Assembly: GCA_016840125.1 (NCBI GenBank) | Contig: JAEOSY010000276.1 | Coordinates: 1-16,069 of the forward strand | DNA: 16,069 nucleotides | Direction: 5' to 3' | DNA from: Candidatus Helarchaeota archaeon | Lineage (GTDB): Archaea; Asgardarchaeota; Lokiarchaeia; Helarchaeales; HEL-GB-A | Shown: piece after piece, positions 1 through 7,181 of the stretch | Layout: each line of letters begins with the position of its first letter | How positions within the stretch are numbered: the stretch's first letter is position 1 | Notes under the pieces: model-generated | What the model was told of the DNA's origin: nothing | Seen by the model: the letters and a program-made list of their open reading frames with translations, nothing else | Database searches by the model: none | Translations under genes and position numbers: made by a program

Positions 1-1
1 G

Positions 2-1786
2 AATATCGATAAGGAAGGGTTTATTGCTCCGAGAGAACAACCAATCACCTACCCTGGGAAAATCCCAAAATTTTCGTTCATGGTGGAGGGAGAGGAATTT
101 TTTGAAATTAATATCGAGAAAAATAAACCTTTAGATCAGAGCGTTATCCAGGGCTTAAACTTACCCAGCCATGGGAACAAAATAACTATTTATGATTATT
201 GTATTGAAAAAGGGATTCCCAATTTATTTAGCCGTGTTGCAATTTTAAGCTACGGTTCTAACTGTAATCCGGCTCAATTAAAACATAAATTTAAGTCGAC
301 TGAATTGAAGAACGAACCAATCTTTGCAATTGAATGTGAATGCTCAAATGTCGATTCTGTTTATTTGGCTAAATTAGCATTTTATGGGTCACTTCCAGCG
401 GGCATTATTCAATCTCAAGGAACTACTCTGAAGGCTTTTGTTTTGTTCTTAACCGCAGATCAATTGAAGCTCGTAGATAAAACGGAGAGCCGTGGGGTTT
501 ATTATGACCTGGTGGAAATTAGGGAAAATTGTAAATTAGCGAATGGGGAATATCTGTATCCCATTTATACATATATTCCAAAAACCCCATTCCTAGTAAC
601 TGAAGATAAAAAACCTATCAGATTGGAGGCGCTGAAGGCATCTGATGAAAAATTCAAAGCACTTGATCAGAAGGAAGTCTTAGAATATATCTTTAGAAAG
701 TTTTTCAGTAAAGAAGAGAGCGAAGATCTTTCTTTAAAACTTTTTAATAAACCCATTTCTAAAAAAGATCCAAGAATTCAAAAAATCCAACAAAGAATCG
801 ATGAAAAATACTCTAAATCTTTCGATTTCACTAATATATCTTCTGAAAAAGAAAAAATATTCTCCTTTTTTACTCCAAGTCCAATAATTGAAGGGGGTTT
901 TCAAGTTTTGGGGACAAGTATTCGCTCTGAAGCGGGTTCAAATTACATCTGTGAATTAAACTCGAAAATCTTGAAGGATAATGACATCGCAAATGGATCT
1001 TATTTACTCTTGTTAAATGAAGTAGAGGATCCATATCTTGATAAGCATCGGATTTTTGCCATTCAAGCTAAGTGTTTAAGCAATGACTTTCTTCAAATTA
1101 ATGAAATACGAGTTGATCAGAGCATCAGAGATGCTATTGGATTAAAAAAAGGCGAAAGCATTCGAATAGTCAAAAGTAGATTGAAAAAACCTCCATTCTA
1201 TGAACGTCTTTTCAATTATCAATATGTATTTTGTAGAGTCAAGCGATCTGAAATTGTTGATATGGAAAAGAGAATGGTACGGATTCTGGAGGATACGATG
1301 GAAATCATTGGGATTGAGCCTGGAGATATCATTGTTATTGAAAGCGAATATGATTCGGTGAAAATTCGCACCTTTGAAATTACTGGAGAGGCAGTTAAGA
1401 AGAGGGTTGGGTTGGAAAAGAAATCTTCGAAAGCCTTTTTAGAAGCAAAAGCTTCTGGAACTGCAGGTGGTATCTTTGACATCGATTGTACGAGCTATTT
1501 TAATTTAACTCTAGAAGGCGAGGATATTCCACCCATTTACATGGACAAGGAAATGCGGGATAAACTACGAGTCGGCTTTTGTGATGCAGTTAGAATTCGA
1601 CGGACTGCAATGAATAGCGTAGAACGTGAATTCACTGACTTTGTCATGATCATTATCATTGCAATGCTAGGTATTGTCCTCACCATTCCAAATCTAAATT
1701 TTATTGCCTCGATTGGAATAATAGTATCAATAATCATAGTTGCGGTCATTCTAATAACGATGAAAATCCGCCATCAAATCAGTTGA
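2..1786 (+). CDS. GGCT-like / duplicated beta-barrel membrane protein, 5' partial
   Basis: The frame is open from the left edge through the first ATG at 80, and the 26 codons before it read as ordinary protein, so the true start lies outside the window. Numbering from the ATG at 80, residues ~53-150 resemble a gamma-glutamylcyclotransferase-type (GGCT) fold: a YGSN loop at 58-61 and, later, a LVDKTES stretch where GGCT enzymes carry LDxxEG, with Glu136 the candidate catalytic acid. Residues ~270-515 hold two related segments, each ending in a similar pattern (IRVDQSIRDAIGLKKGESIRI and IYMDKEMRDKLRVGFCDAVRI), suggesting duplicated double-psi-barrel/CDC48-N-like modules; this is inference. Two hydrophobic helices (~522-540, ~543-563) end the protein with a short basic tail, so it is a C-terminally anchored membrane protein with a probably cytoplasmic body. 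Substrate unknown. The next gene follows after 55 bases on the same strand. Confidence 0.7.
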   Translation, partial: NIDKEGFIAPREQPITYPGKIPKFSFMVEGEEFFEINIEKNKPLDQSVIQGLNLPSHGNKITIYDYCIEKGIPNLFSRVAILSYGSNCNPAQLKHKFKSTELKNEPIFAIECECSNVDSVYLAKLAFYGSLPAGIIQSQGTTLKAFVLFLTADQLKLVDKTESRGVYYDLVEIRENCKLANGEYLYPIYTYIPKTPFLVTEDKKPIRLEALKASDEKFKALDQKEVLEYIFRKFFSKEESEDLSLKLFNKPISKKDPRIQKIQQRIDEKYSKSFDFTNISSEKEKIFSFFTPSPIIEGGFQVLGTSIRSEAGSNYICELNSKILKDNDIANGSYLLLLNEVEDPYLDKHRIFAIQAKCLSNDFLQINEIRVDQSIRDAIGLKKGESIRIVKSRLKKPPFYERLFNYQYVFCRVKRSEIVDMEKRMVRILEDTMEIIGIEPGDIIVIESEYDSVKIRTFEITGEAVKKRVGLEKKSSKAFLEAKASGTAGGIFDIDCTSYFNLTLEGEDIPPIYMDKEMRDKLRVGFCDAVRIRRTAMNSVEREFTDFVMIIIIAMLGIVLTIPNLNFIASIGIIVSIIIVAVILITMKIRHQIS

Positions 1787-1841
1787 ACAGCTAATGCTGA
1801 ACGGTTTTTACTATGTTAGGTAACTATTGGAAGGTTTTTGA

Positions 1842-2714
1842 ATGGGGATTATAACAAAGCACCGATTTTTATTGACAGGGCTGCTTTTTACATTTTTATG
1901 TTTAATCACAATATTTCTATTGGGAGCTCTTGGATGGCCAGGAATTCCAGAACCTTGTCTTCTTGCTGATTCATGTTATTGTGAACATTTTCAGATGGAT
2001 CAAATCATCCGTCAGCCCGTCAATACTTGGACGAATTTACTCGCTGTATCTATTGGACTCTGTATTCTCTATCATTTAGACCGTAAAAGAGTCCCTCCAG
2101 AGGAAGTGAGAGATGATACAACAATTACTAAAGCGGTCATTGAGAATCCAATGCAAATAGCCACAATTTTTTCAGGTCTCTTTGGTATTTTAGTAATATT
2201 TGTAGGAACTGGTAGTATGTTCTTTCATGCCAGTGGAATGTATTATGGAGGCTTAATTGATAATATTTCGATGCAAACCTTTGTCACTTTTCTGCTGATT
2301 TATGACTTCCAACGCATATTTAAATTCTCTAAAAAGGTATTCATAATCACATGGAGTCTAGTAAATATAATTATGGGAATTTTGGTCAAATGGCCTGGGA
2401 TCTTCCTTGGAAATTATTTCTTTGGGATTCCTCTTCTCATAATTATATTCTTTGAGCCAATTCTTTATCTTATCAGTGCATACACCAAGCAATTCCCAAA
2501 ACGGTTGAATTTTATCCGATCAATGAAATATTATCTACTCTCTTTATGCGGTTATATCGGAGCCACTATTGCATGGGTACTCTCTGGTTCCAGTGGAGTC
2601 TTTTGTTGGCCCTATTCTATCTGGCAGGGACATGGTTTATGGCATTTATTAGTGGCCCTAACGACGTTAATGATATTTTTTTATCTCAGATCTGAACGTC
2701 CCCGAATTAAGTAA
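1842..2714 (+). CDS. Alkaline ceramidase-like (CREST family) membrane hydrolase
   Basis: A polytopic protein of 290 residues with about seven hydrophobic segments. It carries the CREST/alkaline ceramidase signature: GTGSMFFHA (Ser125, His129), Asp140 in GGLIDN, and GHGLWHLL (His264, His268). The spacings S-x3-H, H-x10-D and H-x3-H equal those of the zinc site of human ACER3 (S77, H81, D92, H217, H221). Upstream, DSCYCE and QPVNTWTNL (43-66) occupy the place of the ceramidase N-terminal acidic and WNTxSN motifs, although the calcium-site Glu of ACER3 seems replaced by Gln. The family hydrolyses amide-linked lipids with a Zn-bound water inside the membrane. The natural substrate here is unknown, since archaeal lipids are not ceramides. 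GGAAGG lies about 7 bases before the ATG. Probably cotranscribed with the preceding gene. The family call is firm, the substrate is not. Confidence 0.82.
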   Translation: MGIITKHRFLLTGLLFTFLCLITIFLLGALGWPGIPEPCLLADSCYCEHFQMDQIIRQPVNTWTNLLAVSIGLCILYHLDRKRVPPEEVRDDTTITKAVIENPMQIATIFSGLFGILVIFVGTGSMFFHASGMYYGGLIDNISMQTFVTFLLIYDFQRIFKFSKKVFIITWSLVNIIMGILVKWPGIFLGNYFFGIPLLIIIFFEPILYLISAYTKQFPKRLNFIRSMKYYLLSLCGYIGATIAWVLSGSSGVFCWPYSIWQGHGLWHLLVALTTLMIFFYLRSERPRIK

Positions 2715-2739
2715 AAAGAATAAAAGGATAAAATAGGTT

Positions 2740-3438
2740 CTACCAGACATAAGGTATCAGTTTATATTTTACCCGTTTGGCATACTCCGCGTATCCGTCT
2801 AACTCTTTTTGGAGCGTCTTATCTTCTAATGAGGTGCGTATAACCATCATAATTATCAAGGGTAATACTATGAACAATCCCATCCCGGAGCCTATGATCA
2901 ATGGAAGACCGAACATCTGAATACCCCCGCCAAGATACCCCGGATGGCGAATTACGCTATATGGGCCAGCGGTTACCACCTTATGATCTCTATCCGTTTG
3001 AATGCGAACAATGTTTTCGAAATGGCGGTTTTTAACCATCGCCAGAGTTAGGAGTGTACCACCTGCATAAAACACTACAAGTCCAATTAATAGAAATACT
3101 TCATTTAGATTCCACCATTGAAATCGAATATCCAAACCAAACACAATAAACATCCCATATATAAAGACTCCCAGCAAGATTATGAAAATTTTATCCCACT
3201 TATATGGACCAATTCGCCTCTTCATTCGCGCAATGATTATTTCAGGATTCCATTTATAGAAAATTAGCATGGTTCCTAGAGCGAAACTTATATAGATTCC
3301 GAGGGTGAGCCATGCTTGAGGTAAATCGAGACGTCCCGCTGAAACAAAAAACCCCACGCTCATTAGTAGAAAGCCTACAAAAGTTCGTGCCGTATATTGA
3401 ATTGTTGCTTTTTTTAATTCCTCGTTTTTTTCATCCAT
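2740..3438 (-). CDS. Isoprenylcysteine carboxyl methyltransferase-like membrane methyltransferase
   Basis: A protein of 232 residues with five hydrophobic segments (about 20-34, 43-61, 82-101, 113-134, 176-200). The C-terminal third has the ICMT/PEMT hallmark: HKVVTAGPYSVIRHPGYLGG (RHPGY at 164-168), then Glu205 and an EL-x-GY-x-EY block (212-219) before a KYKLIPYVW end. In this family these residues bind S-adenosylmethionine and the acceptor at the membrane face. Known members methylate prenylcysteine carboxyl groups or lipid amines; the acceptor cannot be read from sequence. It lies 49 bases downstream of the TetR gene on the same strand and is a likely regulatory target. A TATA-like ATAAATAA (minus strand, about 3459-3466) ends about 25 bases from the ATG, so the gene may also have its own leaderless transcript. 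It converges on the ceramidase-like gene with a 25-base gap. Confidence 0.82.
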   Translation of the reverse strand: MDEKNEELKKATIQYTARTFVGFLLMSVGFFVSAGRLDLPQAWLTLGIYISFALGTMLIFYKWNPEIIIARMKRRIGPYKWDKIFIILLGVFIYGMFIVFGLDIRFQWWNLNEVFLLIGLVVFYAGGTLLTLAMVKNRHFENIVRIQTDRDHKVVTAGPYSVIRHPGYLGGGIQMFGLPLIIGSGMGLFIVLPLIIMMVIRTSLEDKTLQKELDGYAEYAKRVKYKLIPYVW

Positions 3439-3487
3439 TTAATTCCCACATTTTTTTTATTATTTATGGATGGTGAAGCAGTAAATA

Positions 3488-4207
3488 TCAGAGAATGATC
3501 TTATCATCCTTCAGCATCTTTTTGAAGACTTCCAAATTTTTCCGGATAACATCTGCTAATACAATTGACCCCTTCTGTAATCCTAGCAATCGTGTAATCA
3601 ATTCTTCAATAAATTCAATCTTCCTTACTACATTTTCCACTTGTTCGAGGTTCCCATTTTCTCCAAAAACAGATATATCTACATTATTACCGAAAATAGT
3701 TCCTGTATTAGATATCACTTGAGATACTTCTTCTGGATATGAAGTGTCAAAAATTCCCTCTTCAATTCCTTGTTCAATTACCTGTTGCCAGAGTGGTCTA
3801 ATTTCTTTTTCAATAATTGCGATATACTTAGATCGGATAATTGTCATTATATCTCGTTGCCAAATTTTAATAAGCATGAAGTTGAAATCCTTTTGAGCAA
3901 CCTTAAATCGTTGAGTTTTCCGAATAATTCTATCAATCTTCTCCAAAGCGTTTAAATTCGTATTTAATACAACTTTTTGAACTATATTCTTCAATTTTTG
4001 AATATAATCCGTCATAATGGTTTGTAATAATGCCTCTTTTGATTGAAAATGATGATAAAAGCCTCCTTTAGAAGTATTACAATCTTGAATAATGGATTCA
4101 ATTGTCGCTCTTTCGTAACTCGTCTCAGAAAACTTTTTGATAGCGCTTTTTAGAATTCGCGTTCTTAAATTTGTCTTTTTGGGGGCCATTTGATTTACCG
4201 TTACCAT
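3488..4207 (-). CDS. TetR/AcrR-family transcriptional regulator
   Basis: The N-terminus is a standard TetR helix-turn-helix: RILKSAIKKFSETSYERATI, then IIQDCNTSKGGFYHHFQSKE with the recognition helix SKGGFYHHF and the usual following LL. The remaining ~190 residues form the variable helical ligand and dimer domain, rich in Ile, Lys and Glu, with nothing that identifies the ligand. I chose the ATG at 4207 (239 residues) because GGTGA lies five bases before it. TTG at 4219 and GTG at 4216 are in frame but would put the ribosome site inside the gene; ATG at 4189 is also possible. A perfect operator-like palindrome lies 22 bases upstream, between a TATA box and the start codon, so autorepression is expected. 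The methyltransferase gene follows after 49 bases. Residues used for the call are direct observations; the regulatory role is inference. Confidence 0.9.
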   Translation of the reverse strand: MVTVNQMAPKKTNLRTRILKSAIKKFSETSYERATIESIIQDCNTSKGGFYHHFQSKEALLQTIMTDYIQKLKNIVQKVVLNTNLNALEKIDRIIRKTQRFKVAQKDFNFMLIKIWQRDIMTIIRSKYIAIIEKEIRPLWQQVIEQGIEEGIFDTSYPEEVSQVISNTGTIFGNNVDISVFGENGNLEQVENVVRKIEFIEELITRLLGLQKGSIVLADVIRKNLEVFKKMLKDDKIIL

Positions 4208-4225
4208 CTTCTTCACCAACTTATA

Positions 4226-4246
4226 GCCGACCGACCGTCGGTCTGC
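4226..4246. promoter_or_regulatory. TetR-type operator palindrome
   Basis: GACCGACCGTCGGTC (4229-4243) is a perfect inverted repeat with 7-bp arms around one central C. Two more matched pairs continue after one mismatch, out to 4226 and 4246. It is strikingly GC-rich in an AT-rich intergenic region. Alternating GACCGAC/GTCGGTC arms are typical of operators bound by TetR-family dimers. It lies just downstream of the TATA box of the adjacent TetR gene, so binding there would block transcription initiation. Confidence 0.8.
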
Positions 4247-4254
4247 CTATATAG
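4247..4254 (-). promoter_or_regulatory. TATA box of the TetR gene
   Basis: CTATATAG lies immediately upstream of the operator palindrome on the minus strand. About 25 bases on, the inferred transcript start falls near 4225, giving a leader of ~18 bases that includes GGTGA before the ATG at 4207. Confidence 0.55.
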
Positions 4255-4321
4255 AATACAGTTAATGAAAGTTTTTAAAGCTTTTGATCCAAATTCGGTG
4301 AGATTTACCTTTATTTAAAAG

Positions 4322-4337
4322 AAAAACATATGTTTTT
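4322..4337. promoter_or_regulatory. 16-bp perfect palindrome AAAAACATATGTTTTT
   Basis: A gapless, perfectly symmetrical site about 40 bases upstream of a plus-strand TATA-like element. It could be a binding site for a dimeric regulator. AT-rich palindromes arise easily by chance in this background, so the call is tentative. Confidence 0.3.
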
Positions 4338-4441
4338 TATGTCTGCATAAATTTTCTATACTCGATTTATATTAATAGGATAATTTCAATTCAAATTTGT
4401 AAATTTTAATTAGTTATTGAAATGGAGGTTATCCTATTTCT

Positions 4442-4537
4442 GTGGAGAAACCAGATAGATGGTTTTTACTCATTAAAAGTAATTCGTGTTGGGGCATTCC
4501 AGCTTGTTTCTGCATTCACTGGTACTATAATCATTGA
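4442..4537 (+). CDS. Possible small cysteine-rich peptide (31 aa)
   Basis: A GTG-started frame whose C-terminal half contains SCWGIPACFCIHWYYN, with three Cys and one His clustered. It is preceded by GGAGGTTATCC (4424-4434), one base different from the full complement of the usual 16S rRNA tail (GGAGGTGATCC), and by a TATA-like element about 70 bases upstream. The gap from GGAGG to GTG is 13 bases, longer than usual; an in-frame ATT lies 7 bases away. No family is recognised. It may be a real small protein, or the start of a gene broken by frameshift. Confidence 0.2.
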   Translation: MEKPDRWFLLIKSNSCWGIPACFCIHWYYNH

Positions 4538-4710
4538 AAAAAAAGGCATTACTAACAAAAACGCTGAAAAAATGACCGTGAGGAGCTGTTTTTTTCTCAT
4601 TTTGAACCACCTTATTCCAGTTTTTATGTAACTCTGTTTACTTATGCTTGATTTATAAAATTATGTCTCAGGTAAGACGATGAGCATTACGATTATCGGT
4701 TTATTTCTCG

Positions 4711-4717
4711 AAAAAAA
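4711..4717 (-). terminator. T-run terminator after the DUF4332 gene
   Basis: Seven consecutive T on the minus strand about 30 bases beyond the stop codon, following pyrimidine-rich sequence. Archaeal RNA polymerase terminates at T-runs without a hairpin. Confidence 0.4.
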
Positions 4718-4745
4718 TAAAGAGAAAGAGAACTAAAAGTTACCA

Positions 4746-5186
4746 CTATTTCTTGACTAACTCTTTTGCGGTGGAAACCCAGAGTTCAATATCTTTTTTG
4801 GTAGGTAATTTTTTAATGGCAGCTTGCCATCCAGGTTTATCTTTAACTTCCTCATAGAAATCCTTAACTTTTTCCTGAAGCTCATCGACATCTTGTTTAC
4901 TCAATTCTTTAACTGTTTCTATCCCCATCTCGAACAGGAATTCAGTATATTCTTCAGCTGCACGCCTAACTCGAAAAAGATCAGCCATACATTGCCATTT
5001 ATAGATCAATTTCGTGCTAATATCTGTTGCTTCTGTTATCTGAACCATGGATTGTTTTCGCAAGTCTTCTGTTGTGTTTATACCGAGATTCTTAAGAACC
5101 TTGGCGTATTTGGGACCGATCCCCTCAATATCTTCAACATCCCCAATCTGCTGTTTTTCGGGGGTTTTGGTTTGTATCTTAGGCAT
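4746..5186 (-). CDS. DUF4332-type helix-hairpin-helix protein
   Basis: A soluble protein of 146 residues without a signal peptide. DIEGIGPKYAKVLKNLGINT (~19-38) is a classic helix-hairpin-helix (HhH) motif. After KLIYKWQCMADLFRVR, a second degenerate unit follows (EEYTEFLFEMGIETVKELSK), the arrangement seen in DUF4332. In the second unit the usual GVG hairpin is replaced by RRAAE, so it may not bind DNA in the standard way. The family occurs alone or fused to other domains, and no enzymatic activity is known. GAGGGTGA lies six bases before the ATG, a strong ribosome site. The gene is divergent from the exported beta-propeller gene, sharing a 133-base AT-rich intergenic region. The HhH motif is seen; the nucleic-acid role is inferred from the family. 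Confidence 0.75.
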   Translation of the reverse strand: MPKIQTKTPEKQQIGDVEDIEGIGPKYAKVLKNLGINTTEDLRKQSMVQITEATDISTKLIYKWQCMADLFRVRRAAEEYTEFLFEMGIETVKELSKQDVDELQEKVKDFYEEVKDKPGWQAAIKKLPTKKDIELWVSTAKELVKK

Positions 5187-5292
5187 TTCGCTTCACCCTC
5201 TAATTACTCTTTATTATGCTATAATTATGTACTTAAAATAAAGTTATGTATTTCTTTTAAACAAAATTCATTACATTCAATTATCAAAGACC

Positions 5293-5300
5293 ATATAAAT
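5293..5300 (+). promoter_or_regulatory. TATA box of the exported propeller gene
   Basis: ATATAAAT is centred about 24 bases before the ATG at 5320, so the transcript may be leaderless or have only a few leader bases. GTGAT just before the start is an alternative weak ribosome site. Confidence 0.5.
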
Positions 5301-5319
5301 GATTAATCTGTGATTAGAA

Positions 5320-7077
5320 ATGAAACGTCAAATCTATTTTATGCTCATATTGCTTATAATTCCAACGAATGTGATATTTCTAAGCTTGAACAGAGTTTTT
5401 AGCGCCAGTACGAGCGGCTCTGCTTTGAAGAATCTCCCAGCTGGCTGGACAGTAGAAACACTCTATGAGAAACCTGTCACGCCTTCCTCTATCTGTGTAG
5501 ACGGAAACGGCGATTTGCTGATGCTGGATCCTCTGAAGTATTCAATCTTTAAATTAGACCCAACAGGCAACGTATCAGATTATGCATCCACTGGGTCTCT
5601 CTGGTTTGATCAAATCGCTTTTCAACCTAACGAAAACCGGCTTTTAGGATTTGGTGGCATGAGTGGCGGGATCTATGCTTATATGGGTGGAACCTTCGTC
5701 TTGATTAATACAGTTGATTCCGATAAGGAGATCTCGAGTTCAGTCGAAGTCAATCCTATAGATGACTCGTTTTATGGGGGGAGTTTTGGTAATGGAACCA
5801 AGATCTGCCATTTTAACGCCACGGGTCATTTTATTCGCGAAATTGTTACCAACGTCCAAGCGTGTGGGCAGATAATCCTCAATGAAACTCAAAATGTATT
5901 ATACTATTCGGAGGCGTTCACTGGCAATATCTACCGAATAAATTTAACAGATTTGAGCAGTACGCTTATTGATACGGGACTTGGTATTCCAAGCATTGGG
6001 GAACCCCCAGTTCTGTGTATCGATGACAATAAGACACTTTATTCACTGCATAAGAACGGGAGCACCAACCAAGGGCTCTATAAACTGGTGGACGATTCCT
6101 TCGTCTTTTTAAATTTGCCAGATAAGTATGGGTGGGGTAATCTTCATTGGGCCCCGAAATTTCAATCTATACTTCTTGCTGCAAGTGCAGGGGGCTGTAT
6201 TGCTAGCTATAACCTTACCGAAAACACGATCAAAAAGTTAACGGATATTGTCAATTCACCAGCTATTGTCGAAACGGAGGATGGCGTTATTCTTCTTTTT
6301 ATAGAACAACAAATCTTCAAATTAACTGGTTCAGGGCTTGATAATATAACTGGGATCCTTCCCTACGAGATTAAACAATTCGCCCTCGATGCGGCGAATA
6401 ATATCTACGCGGGTATGAAAAACGACACCCTGACCATTTTTCAGATATACGTGAACGGGAGCTATACTCCCTGGTTTCATGCACCAATTCATGAATCTTT
6501 ACAATCGCTCTGTTTTGATTCCAAGTATAATACCTTAGTGGCGGTTACTACCAATGAAACTGCTAATTATACGGCTGCATATCGGATCCCCATTGCTAAT
6601 TCTAGCCTCTATGAACCGTTGCTCATTCCAACGATTACCGGTTCAGTTCCCCGTGGCACGGTCGATCATAACGGGACCGTCTATATTTATGAGAATCAGG
6701 TCAACGTGATTTATAAAATCCCCGACTCGACAACCGTCGCAGAAATCCTCTTCACTAATGTGCATTATAAAGATCCCTTCTTCTTCCTCCAATATTGTTC
6801 GGTGGCGCACGGGTTGATTGGAGGCTGGAACGACGGTTTACGGATGTTTCCCCTCCCTACTGGAACGAGCTATAGTTTCGCGGAGAGCGATACCGGAATC
6901 GATTTCGGATCCCTATTTGAGACGCGAAACCAAGAATATATTGGGACCCATACACGCCACATTTACCGATTACGCTATAATCCTGGCGAAGAATCCATCC
7001 CTAGCTTTACTTGGCTCGCGCTCCTCGTTAGTCTGTTTGCCCTCGTCTATATTGGTTATAAAAAACAAAAATTCTAG
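5320..7077 (+). CDS. Exported, membrane-anchored beta-propeller-like protein
   Basis: A protein of 585 residues. It opens with a basic residue pair and a hydrophobic stretch (~6-24), which fits a signal peptide. The body is made of repeated short beta-rich units of the NHL/SMP30 style, such as SSICVDGNGDLLMLDPLKYS, DDSFYGGSFGNGTKI, VLCIDDNKTLYSLHKNG and DAANNIYAGMKNDTL, pointing to a six- or seven-bladed propeller. Many Asn-x-Ser/Thr sites fit a glycosylated surface protein. The C-terminus is IPSF (560-563), one hydrophobic helix and a KKQKF tail, resembling archaeal C-terminal anchoring signals and matching the pattern of the small exported protein at the right end of the window. Ligand or enzymatic activity is unknown; no catalytic motif is evident. 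The gene uses more G/C-ending codons than its neighbours, a possible sign of separate origin. It converges on the GH4 gene. Confidence 0.75.
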   Translation: MKRQIYFMLILLIIPTNVIFLSLNRVFSASTSGSALKNLPAGWTVETLYEKPVTPSSICVDGNGDLLMLDPLKYSIFKLDPTGNVSDYASTGSLWFDQIAFQPNENRLLGFGGMSGGIYAYMGGTFVLINTVDSDKEISSSVEVNPIDDSFYGGSFGNGTKICHFNATGHFIREIVTNVQACGQIILNETQNVLYYSEAFTGNIYRINLTDLSSTLIDTGLGIPSIGEPPVLCIDDNKTLYSLHKNGSTNQGLYKLVDDSFVFLNLPDKYGWGNLHWAPKFQSILLAASAGGCIASYNLTENTIKKLTDIVNSPAIVETEDGVILLFIEQQIFKLTGSGLDNITGILPYEIKQFALDAANNIYAGMKNDTLTIFQIYVNGSYTPWFHAPIHESLQSLCFDSKYNTLVAVTTNETANYTAAYRIPIANSSLYEPLLIPTITGSVPRGTVDHNGTVYIYENQVNVIYKIPDSTTVAEILFTNVHYKDPFFFLQYCSVAHGLIGGWNDGLRMFPLPTGTSYSFAESDTGIDFGSLFETRNQEYIGTHTRHIYRLRYNPGEESIPSFTWLALLVSLFALVYIGYKKQKF

Positions 7078-7181
7078 CGCTATAAAGTAATTTTTCGCTC
7101 TCCACAGTTTCTCTGCATGTTTCTGAATCGTTTCAACAAAAGAAATAGATTTAGGCAAATTTCAGGATTAGCTGGAATTAC

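Larger units (their letters stand above)
4255..4745. other. Intergenic stretch with no convincing gene
   Basis: About 490 AT-rich bases between the divergent TetR promoter and the DUF4332 gene. It holds a 16-bp perfect palindrome (4322-4337), a plus-strand TATA-like TTTATATTA (~4366-4374), a near-perfect ribosome site (4424-4434) before a possible 31-codon frame (4442-4537), and a minus-strand T-run at the right end. A 69-codon ATG frame (4422-4631) has no ribosome site before it and no recognisable similarity. The segment could be a decayed gene or a small-peptide locus. Confidence 0.5.

Noticed and set aside
4422..4631. A 69-codon ATG frame in the gene-poor stretch
   Set aside because: No ribosome site before the ATG (the GGAGG lies inside the frame) and no recognisable protein pattern; a different frame fits the ribosome site better.
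6818..7158. Short frames overlapping the end of the exported propeller gene
   Set aside because: They lie in other frames of a well-supported gene and lack ribosome sites and recognisable motifs.
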